Assembly: GCF_932294415.1 (NCBI RefSeq)
Contig: NC_065536.1
Coordinates: 5,900,974 to 5,964,973 of the forward strand
Length of the DNA stretch: 64,000 nt
Source: Quercus robur
Lineage: Eukaryota > Streptophyta > Magnoliopsida > Fagales > Fagaceae
Reading direction: 5' to 3'
Positions 42,121-53,300 of the stretch are shown here, one piece after another; position 1 is the stretch's first letter, and each line of letters begins with the position of its first letter. Under the pieces are notes generated by a model. The model had not been told where the DNA came from, did not search any database, and saw only the letters and a program-made list of their open reading frames with translations. A program made the translations under genes and the position numbers.

Positions 42121-45100
42121 AATGGCCTTGGTTTGGCAAATAATTTTGGTGGCAGCACAGGGCACACCGCCAAATTTTCTGTGAGGCGTGGGCCAGTGGG
42201 GACCACATGTCAGCATGCACGAGTGTATGGTGGTTAATAATATATTGTGTCACTATCAGTATCAGCAATGGCTGCACTGCAGAACCGTACACATAATGTA
42301 ATATGGGGCTCATGGTTATTGTATTGTATTGCTTTTTATGAAATTTGATTCTAATAAGAATTAAATTTAATGTTTATTGTTTTGGTTTTTTAAGCTATGG
42401 ATGGATATATGATTGTGTTGGAAAACCCCAAACAGTGAAATGTTTTATATAACAATATGGTTTCTTGTTGCTACTGACAAGTTTGGAGTTTTTTTTTTTT
42501 TTTTTTTGCAGAGAGTAACAAACATTTTTGGGAGTGAAATTGAGAAATAAACATGGTATTAAAAACACATTTCACAACCCTTTTGGCCCCAAAATAATCT
42601 ATAAGGAAGGAGATGTTAATAGCTCCACACTTCAAAACCATGAATTTTACAATTTTGGGGGAAACTTTATAAGAAAACATGTACATTAAAAATTGATTTT
42701 ATAATAAAAAAAAAAGGTTTTGTAGCTCAATGATATATCCAACTCTAGTTTGCGTTTGATTTGGGATTTCATTCCTAGCTTAGCGTTAATTTATGGGTCT
42801 TTGGGCAAGAAAAAAGAGGGAAATGTTAATGGTTCCACATTTTTAAACCATAAATTTTTACATTTGAAAATAACATCTATAATATGAGGATACTTTATAA
42901 GAACCGTCTGTATATTGCCTTGAATAAAGAATAAGCTCGATTTGTTTAAATACTGTCTTACTCTTTATCCCAACTTGACAAGTCTTGGTGAGACCACTGA
43001 ACAATAGGGTTAGTTATATAATATATTTGATAAATTTACAACACTCTAAATGGTTTAATAGAAAAGGGTTTTCCATGGATAAATACACTGTGTGATTCTT
43101 CTTTAGTCTCAAAATTTCACAGAACCTACAATGGTTGCAAAATTAGCATATAGGAAAAGAAAAATAAGGGTTGCAATGCAATGATAGGATGTGCAAGAAC
43201 TAAAAGAAAACCGTGTGACCAGCTATATCCCAAGAACCTTTTTTTGGGTGAGGTAGTGGATAAAGTAGGGACAAAAAAAGGGAATGATGCAGAAAAAAAT
43301 ATGGCCAGATTATCAGGGTTACACAATGGAAGACAAAGCTCTAGACTCTAGTACACCAATACACACCATCTTGCTTTGTCTTTGTGATCAAACAAAAAGG
43401 CCCCAAACATTTATGGACCACCAAAACTCACTCCAGCCATACTCTTTTTTAGTGCTGTATTTGTTTTTGGTGGATAACATACACTATATAGTTATTGGCA
43501 AAAGGCCCTGAAAAAGAGATTGTGTTATGGTCTTGACTCTTGAGCTCTCTCCCCTATGCATATAATGCAAATACCCAAGGTGGATTCCATGCCTATATAT
43601 CTTATTCAATAATAAATGGGCAACTGCCATTTTTAGGTAATTGTCTTCTAAAATAATGTCATTTGTCATAGGGGTTTTTTGTTTTGCTTTTGGTTTTTTT
43701 TTTTTTTTTTTTCGAATACCATTCGAGCTAGTTGTTTATATGGTTTATGAGCATATACTGATATACCCTCATCTCACGATCTCAAATTAAAATTTGTATA
43801 ATTAAATTCAAACACATAATTAAAAACAGCACCTCAATTTTTTCAATAACTCAAATATGGTTGCGTTGATCAAACTCTTAAAGTGCAGCACTTAAGCATT
43901 GTGCAAAAATTTTGAGATTCTTATATAATTTTGACAACAAAATGTAGTGTGATATTTCTGATTTGACAATAAAAAAAGGGATGTATGTTGATGTAAAGAT
44001 ATAGTGTCATTCTTACACAAAATGATAGGTTATTTCTTTTATATAAGAATATGTTAATAAGTACTCAGTTGAACTCGTTAAGGAGGAAATAAGCGAGTCC
44101 CTCTATATTAGAAGTAACAAAAGCAAATAAAAAAAATACTTTTTAATTAAATATAATTTGACTAACTATAAAATGTTAATAGATTGTAATAAAAAAAAAT
44201 TAATCTTAACAAATACACTTCAAATAGGATCTTTTTTTATATTTGAACTTTTCTTTCTTTCTTTGCTATCTTTAGTAAAATAACATGATTTGGATAGATT
44301 CAAACCCACAATTTGACTAATGCTAAAGGGAATATAAATCATCAGTCACTTTTTGTGTTCCATTTTTTTCTAAACAAATCACAACTTGTTATGTATGTTT
44401 TGGACGAAGTTTGGCTCCAAACCGATTTTCCAATCCATTACGTAGTGATTTATAATACTATTTATGTGTATTATTTAAACAAATTACATGATTCATTAAG
44501 AAAATCATGTGGCACACAATCTCTTTCTTCACCATATCATAGGTTGGAATAAGATAGCTCCAAACTAATTTGAAGTCAAAATTTTTTTTTTCTATATTCT
44601 TTTTACTTTTCTTTATAAAATAATTAATGTTTAAAAAAAAAAAAATGGGGCTCATAACAAATTGTAATTTGTATAATATAAAGTGAACATAAAAAAATGG
44701 TAAACAAAATTTGTATTGTGCTAAGTGGGTCGATGGTCTATTCAAATCAATACACTTATGCCTAAATTGTGAAACCATATTTCCTATACAAAAACAATAA
44801 GGGACAAAACGTGAGAAGCTGATAGAGTAGAGGTAACAGAATGAAAAAGAAAGAAAGCACCAAAAACAGCTTTCTTTTTGCATTGGTTGACAAGAGTTAA
44901 AGGACCTCAACCGTTCGAAAAGAGGACAACAATAAACCAAAACTCTTTTGGCTTCCCAATATTTTAACTGTAATGCTTGGGAACAATATTTTTCTGTTGA
45001 AAATAGTGGACTATGAGTGATTGATAGTGTTGGGTCGATTTAAATAAGTTTAAGTGTAAAAAAGATTGTGTATGCATATTAATCATGTGTTAATTACATC

Positions 45101-45776
45101 ATGCTCAAAATAGAACACCACAATGAGTTGCAAAGCTATAAATTTAGGCCTGAAAAAGAGATTTTGGTCTGGTATGAGGCTCAATCTCCAACGAAGCAAA
45201 TCAGGTTGGTCAATAGGCTGCTTTTCACTTCCCCATAATACAGACCAATTAAGTCCCAGTGCCCATCAAAAGTAGTGCCTTGAAATCTCTCTCTCACTCT
45301 GGCTGGAAGTGGACACTAGACAGTGTGTGAATGTGCTTGGAGGAGAAAAGCTGTGACTTTCCTCGATAGCATGAAATCATGCATGAAATTAGGAAAAGCC
45401 TAAGAACACGTAATTTTTCATAATTTTTTTGTTACAGTTATGACATGGTAAAGTGTAATTGATAAAAAAAAAATAATAGATTCATGTGTAAGTGATAATT
45501 AATCCCTTACAATTTATTACATTAGAGTTGTGATAAAAAAAACTGTAAAATAATATGTAATTCTAGAACTACTTGTGAAATTATAACACTTGTGAAATTA
45601 TAACTCTGTTCGCTTCCCACGTACCAAGGATGTGGAGTGTGGACAAAATAATTTATGCCTACATATATATGATTGGTTCCTATTTTTGTGATTAAAAAGA
45701 AAAAACGAAGGACTAATGCTTTTTTTTTTTTTAAGAAACGGCTAAGGAGTAAGGACTAATTCTGATCCCACAATTA

Positions 45777-45814
<38 letters not shown>

Positions 45815-46590
45815 ATAGAAGTTTAGCTTTATATCATTTTTATATGAACTATTTATTTACATTAAATTTATTGATGCTAATTAAATTATCTCATTTCAAT
45901 AATTATGTTTTAAAAAAATAAATTACACTTTTTAACCTTTAAAATTTTGCATTATTTTTATTGTAGCATTTTATTTTTCACAATTTTCATTTTATACCTT
46001 TATATTTGACTCTATTTTCGTATTGGTTAGGTCATCCAATACTATTGATAATATAACTATTAAGTGTCAGATAAATAGTGTCCACAAACATGTCATACAT
46101 AAAATACAAGTGTCACCAAATTACTAATGGTTTAAAGTTTGGAGGGTTATTCTTTCAACTCAACCTAGAAAGGTTAGATTGAGAAATTTCCAACCTAATA
46201 CAACTCATTGTGTAAATTCCAACCCAACCCAATCCACCTAGTTTGGGTTGGGTCGATTGGTTGTACTTACATATTTTATGCTTTGGGCTTTCTACAATTT
46301 AAACATTTTTAAAATTAATTAATGCAATTCACATAATATGCTTAAATTATACTAAAAAATCATCAAAATAACTTTTCAAAATACCAAATTAAATCAAACT
46401 TAAAAATCAAAATATGGGTAATAAAAGAAGCATATATATAAGACCGGGTTCGTCAAATGGGCTAAAAAACTATTAATCTGAACCACGGCCCAACCCAAGG
46501 CATCATGACCAATGTGAAAACAAAATAAAAATGAAGAGCCAAATTAAAATTTTGAAATGAAAATTGTAAGGGCACAGATTGACCCACGAC
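42121..46590. other. Intergenic, unassigned
   Basis: AT-rich with homopolymer runs (42488-42507 T; 43691-43712 T; 45781-45810 A). The open frame of 160 codons at 44458-44940 (minus) is Phe/Cys/Lys-rich low-complexity sequence without a domain, so I do not call it. No gene or dated element recognised. Confidence 0.45.
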
Positions 46591-47455
46591 CCAAAAGATC
46601 TGGACAATGGCCCAACAAGCAAGCCCACAACAATAAATTTATTAGAGAGTGGATTAATATTGAACGTTTAACAAAATCAAATGTGAATCACAATGGGTTA
46701 GTTTAGTATAGGAATGACGGAGAAGAACAAGTTGAAAAGAAAAGTGCTCCTTTGTCAAATCCGAGGATGGTATGTTCTTATATATATATATACATACATA
46801 CATATATATATATATATCTTAGACTTATACAAGTGTTCAAGTTCTTGGTTACAAAGTTCCTCCCCTCCTTTTTTCTGATCCCCCCATTCTTGTAATGGAA
46901 CTCTTTCCCTTTATACTCCTTCACCTTCTCCCATCTCAGCCTTCCACTTGTTGATCAAACAACTAGTCTTCTTGATACTTGTCCCCATCACAATCTTCTT
47001 AATACTTGTCCCATCACAGCCTTCTTGAAGTCCTTATGTGTAGCTGTAAGGCTAGAAGTTACCGTTCAGGTATCACCTCCACATTAATGCGACCAGTTGG
47101 TTAGATGCAAAGCATTCAATGTGGTGGTAGTTACAGCTTTCTTTCCAAATATTTCTCAACTCTTTGTTGACTCATCTCTCTGAAACTTATCCTCCCAAGC
47201 ATGGTTGCCTACTACCCAGTACTTGCTGGGTTGCCGGACATCAAACTTCCATTCTGTTTTTCCAAGGAAGTTTGGCTCCTCGAACAACATCACCTACTTG
47301 CTGTTATAAGCCCTCGTCCTCAGCCCAATAACCCACTTGCCCTTATTAATACTCGATTGTCTTCGAGCTCTTTGGCATCCTCAGGCATAGCCCACAGCCC
47401 AATACCCCTATCTGAATCTCTTATCCCCACAAAAATGATCCAAAAATAAATAAAT
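46591..47455 (+). mobile_element. LTR-retrotransposon-like remnant
   Basis: C-rich transcribed-looking sequence with repeated TTGATACTTGTCCC.ATCAC-type phrases (46973-47030), a TTTATACTCC promoter-like motif (46910) and a tail rich in CAGCCCAATA phrases. This is the texture of degraded Gypsy LTRs in woody plants, but no boundary, TSD or coding domain was found. A TA/TACA microsatellite lies at 46778-46818. Confidence 0.3.
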
Positions 47456-48012
47456 TCAATCTTTAATTGTCAAAAGTGTTCCTGAGTCTATTAAAAATTA
47501 TTAACATTTTTGTGTACAGATTTATTAATAACTGAAAATATGATTTTCTTCAATAATTTTTTATGAGTCCATGCTTGGCTTATAAATAATAATAATTTCA
47601 AAGCCTAATGACATCACTCAAACAAGTTATAGGAGTAGCTATAGAGAAAAATTCTTAGCTCCAAGTCCAATCTGCTTATGGGGTAACTTGAGGAATGACT
47701 CGAACATTGTAGACTTCAATACACATCTATTTCATTTCCTAACAGCATATTTTATCTCCCATGGCACAGTCATTGGTTAAGACTGGACTAGATAGCAAAG
47801 TAACACACGCATGATTGTACTGGTTGCTCAGGTACTATTTTTCTAACAAAGAATCCGCATGTAACTGGTAAACTTTTTAAGATGGATGCCATGATTGTTT
47901 TGGAGAGAACACAATTATTAAGGACTTTATTAGTTTATTTTATTTTATTCGAACACTCCCTGCAACTATGTTTAATACTGTTTGCTTTTGATATTTCGGA
48001 GGAGTGAGAAAT
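47456..48012. other. Intergenic, unassigned
   Basis: Nothing recognised on either strand. Confidence 0.5.
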
Positions 48013-48014
48013 AG

Positions 48015-48046
<32 letters not shown>

Positions 48047-48255
48047 AAAAAAAAGGTCTCACGCGTGTAATCGTTGACCCGACCCACTTAAACCTGCTAT
48101 TGATGGCGTGGGACACCCCTAGGCACATTAGGGCTATTCGCATTGTGGCACAGCATTTTTGCGAAGCACATGACTCGAACCTGGTAAATTCTAAACTCGT
48201 AGGTGTGACCAAGTCCAAGACTCCTACCAATGCACCACACCCCAAGGGGGCAAGA
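48013..48255 (-). mobile_element. tRNA-derived SINE, near full length, minus strand
   Basis: On the minus strand it starts with CCCTTGGGGTGTGGTGCATT, has an A-box-like TGGTGCATTGGTAGGAGTC and a B-box-like CCAGGTTCGAGTCATG about 50 bp later, then a body of about 130 bp, and ends in an A-rich tail (plus-strand T run from 48017). The B box matches the Pol III consensus GGTTCGANTC well. The truncated copy at 2727-2872 shares the 3' half. Not a tRNA gene: no cloverleaf forms and the tail is poly(A). Confidence 0.75.
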
Positions 48256-48989
48256 AATAGTTATTTGTTTTGTATCCCTTGACCACCCCATATGTTCGAG
48301 AGGATTGTCATGGATTACAGAAGTAAAATATTGATGTCCTCTCTTTACCTACTAGTCTACTATAGAAAACATAACAATTCACCCCCCTAAAACAGAGCAC
48401 ATTGTCGAGAAATTTCTGGAGCTATTTGTAATAATTGATAATATCTTTAAGAAACAAAAAGTTAATAATTGAACAAAACAGTGTCCAACTAAGCCTAGAG
48501 TTATGAGTTATGAGACAGCATTGATTGTATTAGATACCTATGAAAATATGAAGAATCCCCTTAATCCACTTTCCATGCATTATTAGATTAAACAACCTCC
48601 TCCAGCCTTACCAGGTCCTCATAAAAACAAGCACGATTACCAGTAATCATAAAAGTTCAAAAAGTAAGAAAGGAATCCGTTCCAAAAATAAATAAATTTT
48701 ATAAAGTGAGAGGAAAAATAACTCTACTTGTGGAACATAGAGGATCAATTATAGATTAGTTTTAGTACACACCATGCAATGAGCAAATAGTTGCAATTTT
48801 GGAATACCGTACAACATGATGACATTTTCTTTTTGTTGGATTCTTGAAGAATATGATGAATACCGTGCTTGGGTAATAGTAAATACCACAAAACTAAACT
48901 AGGCCCATTGTAAACAATAAAATTAATTTTGAATTTTTTTTTAATGTTTTTCAAACTTTATAAAATAGCAAGGTCCTTCAGCCATCAAA

Positions 48990-49374
48990 CTGAATTAGAT
49001 GCTCATGTGCTGTAGCTGCAATGCTAGTTGTGTTGAGATTGAATTAGATGCTAAGTCTATAATTGATGTGCTGCTCAATTCTAATTATGTAAACAATATA
49101 GTGTCTCCCATCTTGGATGATTGCAGACAATTGATATCAAACTTCTCACAGGTTCAGATTAGGCACTGCTACCGCGAAGCAAATCGATGTGCAGATAAAC
49201 TGGCCAGAATGGGATCGAGTCATAATTTAGATTTTGCTATATTTGATATTCCACCTTTGGATGTACTTGCTGTTTATGAGGATGATCTCAATGGGGTGTA
49301 TGCAAACAGGCTTTGCCTTGAGACCGAGTTGATGGTTTAGTTTTAATGAAATCTTTTCTTGACCAAAAAAAAAA
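48990..49374 (+). mobile_element. LINE 3' end with RNase H-like C-terminus
   Basis: From about 49020 the frame reads VEIELDAKSIIDVLLNS, ILDDCRQLI, QIRHCYREANRCADKLARMG, then FDIPPLDVLAVYEDD and a TAG at 49338. The motifs ELDAK, DDCR and REANRCAD..AR.G are the hallmarks of the RNase H domain (RVT_3) of plant LINEs. The tail TTTTAATGAAA...GACCAAAAAAAAA is a common LINE 3' end. 5' truncated; the frame is intact over 100 codons, so the insertion may be relatively young. Confidence 0.8.
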
Positions 49375-49607
49375 CCAGAATTAATTCAAAATCAAACTGA
49401 AATAACTTTTTAATCAAACCTAACACCCTCTAAAGCTTGTTCCTACACTACAGCAACTTGGGAACTATATGCTCCAGCAAAATTTTGAAGAATATACGTA
49501 GGTAATTTAGCTTCATTTAGTAAATCTTGTGTCAACAACAGAGGTTAACATATATTAATCTAATGCCTTCAGGGAAGAAAAAGGAAAAAATCACAGTTCA
49601 TACAAAA

Positions 49608-49613
49608 TTTATT
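49608..49613 (-). terminator. Poly(A) signal candidate for importin alpha
   Basis: AATAAA on the minus strand, about 780 bp (about 600 nt after removal of the 3' UTR intron) downstream of the importin stop. Confidence 0.4.
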
Positions 49614-50389
49614 AACATATAGCCTTTATAGCAAAGTCAAGTGCAATACAAACGAAAAAAGGAGGCAGACTAGAACTCTGATATCAATAAATATTAAGAG
49701 ACTCTTTTCCTTCAATGAGTTTTAGACAACTTTTCATATCAAACCAGTAAACGGTATACCCTAGGCAAATACATTTTCGACTCAAAGGGGGGGAAAAATC
49801 ATCACAACATACAATGAACATAAAAATCCAGTATCCCTCATAACTACAAGTGTCTATAGAGTGAATTTGGTAGTACAAAAATCACCCCGCAACTGACAGA
49901 CTCCGACTCTGTTCTATGGCAAATAGAACAAATGAAACAACTTATGAGACTCGACATCGACTTCATGGGAGAGCCCAATCACCTGGAATAACCATTCCCC
50001 AAAAAGAGAACTCTGGCTCCTCAACTTTGTTGCAGCAACAAATTCTAGTTCTGTCATATAACCAATCCAAGTATCCCTCAACATCTTAATCCAGCCATTA
50101 CCGACACTTGTGCCAGTCCAGCACCCCCATAAATCATGCACCAGACTGGACCAAAGAGGACCCAAACACGACAAGACACCTGACCTGACCCCAACTAATC
50201 TCTCGCCACCAAATACTGCGATATTTTAAAAGAAAATATGTCAAGAGCATCAATAACAAAACATAGAGCAGCCATGCAAGCAAAGTTTGGATAGTTAACT
50301 CCAGAAATTTAATTGCACACTAACCAGAACAAAAGCTAATTCAATAAAAATAAAACACAAGACATGACAGAAATAGTATAAAGATACCT
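49614..50389 (-). other. Importin alpha 3' UTR with a likely intron
   Basis: Two bases after the stop codon the minus strand has AG then GTATCT (intron from 50387). A matching acceptor, TTTTAAAATATCGCAG, ends at 50216, giving a 172-bp intron and a 3' UTR exon starting at 50215. A 3' UTR intron this close to the stop should not trigger nonsense-mediated decay. Splicing here is inferred from the consensus only. Confidence 0.5.
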
Positions 50390-53300
50390 TCAGTCGAATT
50401 TGAATCCACCTGAAGGAACAGAAGGAACTTCGCTCCCTCCAAAGTTGAACGTAGACTGGGCAGCATCACCTGGCATTGTCTCATCATCTTCCTCCAACCA
50501 ATATGTCTCAAGAATCTTCACAGCCTTCTCATAAATCTCAGTATTGTCATGACTCTGGAGATTCTCAATTTTCTCTAGCCCCTCCGCATCATCAATCATT
50601 TGAGCATAGAGATTTACATCTCCAGAACTGCCCGAGTTCTTATCAGCTTCCCCTACCTTCAATATGTTTTCAAGCCCTTCCAAACAAACTGTGACAATCC
50701 TTGGATCGGGGCAGATGAGAAGATCACACAAGGGCTTGATACACCCTTGATTTACCAGGTACCTGTGACCAACAAAGAGATATTATATCTGCAGACCAAA
50801 CACTTATCCAAAGGCAAACTAGGACAACGAAACAAGATTTTTCATACTTGATTTGTTCAGGAGAACCACCAGATGTGGCATTTGAGATTGCCCACGCAGC
50901 CTCTTTCCTAATATCAAACTCAGCATTTTGAAGCAAATTAACAAGGGGGGCAATTATATCAGCCGCAATAACAGCCTGCAACAAGCAATAAAGACCCCAT
51001 TTTATGGTCACAGTTGAAGAGAAATTGGGTATTTAGATCCAAATTTCATGAAACTAAGACAAGCATAATAACAGATAGAGAGAAAAACAGATTAAATCAT
51101 GTTGGAATAGCTTAAATCTATAGGTTACCTGAATCTGCTCCTTATTGCCAGCAGTGATATTTGAAATGGTCCAACAAGCTTCCTTCTTAATGCTCTTTTT
51201 ATAATTATTGTTCAATAGGTTTAATAGGCAAGGAAGAGCATTGTGGTTGATGATAACCTGAACAGCAACAACACCTCATTAGTTGAAAGGGATTACCCAA
51301 CAAATAGGGTATGAAATGACAAATTTTTTTCTATTGATGGAAGGATTTGAGCTTTATTAATAAGTGGATTTCAGGTGACCACGCGTAAGATGTCATTTCA
51401 AATCCATCAAATTTTTTTATAGGTGTCAATTCAAATCCATAATATCACAAGTGATTATTTGAGAAAATCCTCAAAGTTCTTATCATCATGTGCTGTTAAA
51501 TTTATACAAGTAATTGTTCTTCAAATCCCTTTATTTGAAATCCTCAAATCCAACCACAACCTTCGAAAAGCACAATTTGCATGCATGTCTATGACTGTGG
51601 AACGAGACAATATATATTTTAAAGAAAAAAAAAAGAAAAAAAAAGGGATGATGTCTAGCCCTACTGCCCAAGTTTATTTCTTTGTACAGGCCTCATAAGT
51701 ACATCACAAAAATTCAGAAGAGGACAAAACCATTGTCTGATCTAATGCGTTACAAAAGCTGGCCACACCCAAAAAAAAAAAACAAAGAATAGTTGCCCGC
51801 AGACAAATCCTGAGTGCATACATGAATGCATCACTCCATTTACAAGCATGTAACATAATAAAAAATTAGGGAAGATTGTGTACCTCAATCTTAATGACTA
51901 CATATACTTGGAAAAAAAAAAACAATATAGCCCATATTTTATAAATTCCAAGCTGCACAAGTTCCCAATACCTGAGTCTGCATATCATCTCCAGTAACAA
52001 TATTTCCAACTGTACGAAGAGCAGGAATGAGCACAGAAGGAGATGGGTGGCTGAAAAATGGCAAGAAATTTTATAATTGAGTGCATAATATAGAGGTTTA
52101 CACCTCCCACCACAAAATAAGTACAACTCAATATGGTTGAAGATCTAAGAACTCACAATAATAGCTCAACAAGCCGAGGACAAACACCCGCTTCAATAAC
52201 AGCTTGAATTTTGTCATTTGTACCATCAGAAAGATACGAGAGTGCCCAGCAAGCATCAGTTAAGACTTCTTCATCATTTGAATGAATAAGGCGTGCAAGA
52301 GCTGGGAGTGCAGGCTTAACCTGTGCAGTAAACAATACAGCAGAATGCATAACATCACAATGGTTGATGAAGGCAAGTTTTCAACAACTGTAACCCCACA
52401 ATATTATTTTAGATTTTAGACTAATTAATAGCCTAAACAGCATCACCCACAGTTTCATAATTTGTTAAGTTTCAAAGAGCATCCAAGATAACTAACCTGA
52501 TCAAAAGGAGGCTGTGGCTTGCCTCGGCAAAAATTTGACAGTGTCCAGGTAGCATTTCTCAGCATAGAAAGCTTGGCATGCTCATTCAACTGTGCCAGCA
52601 ATGGAAGCAAAGCCCCATTGCCTAGGACAAGGTCACGACATCTAGGGGAATCACCAGCAACATTTCCCAATGCCCACACAGCCTGGACATCCAAAAGATA
52701 TAGGTGGGGGTCATCATTTTACTTAAAAATGCCAACTTGATTAACTTCATAAAATAGTGCAAAAAGTACTAAAGAGCTAGTTTAAGCACCTAAATCACAT
52801 TCATACCTGCTCACGAACATCATCACTAGGAGAACCAAGAAGTTTGACAAATATTGGGACAGCCCCATGATCAATTACCACTTTAGTGTTCTCAGATGTC
52901 CCAGAAGCAATGTTAGTGAGAGCCCAGGCTGCCTCAAACTATAAGAAGTTTCAAGCAATAAAATGTTAAATTCATGGTCACATACATCTAAAAAAAAACC
53001 ATCAGATAATAGACAGCATGCAATAGACCTGAAGCTGTGGGTAGTCCTCCCTCATGAGAAACTCAACAAAGCGAGGAACAACACCCGACTGTATCACTTC
53101 CTCAATTGGAGGGCTACGCTCTGGTAAAGAAAAAGAGGTGAATAATTGAAACAAATATTCGTGTACAACAGATGCATTAGACTAGAGAGATCAAATTTCT
53201 TACCAATTGAAAGCAATTTCCTGAACTGAGTAGTTGCCTCAAGCTGCAGATTACTATCATCACTCCACACTCCCGCAACCATGGATGGTAGATGTTCTAA

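Noticed and set aside
44458-44940. 160-codon open frame on the minus strand
   Set aside because: Phe/Cys/Ile/Lys-rich composition expected from AT-rich DNA, no domain, no splice partners, no promoter signals.
48013-48255. Possible tRNA gene because of good A and B boxes
   Set aside because: No cloverleaf or CCA-side acceptor stem; long body and poly(A) tail identify a SINE.
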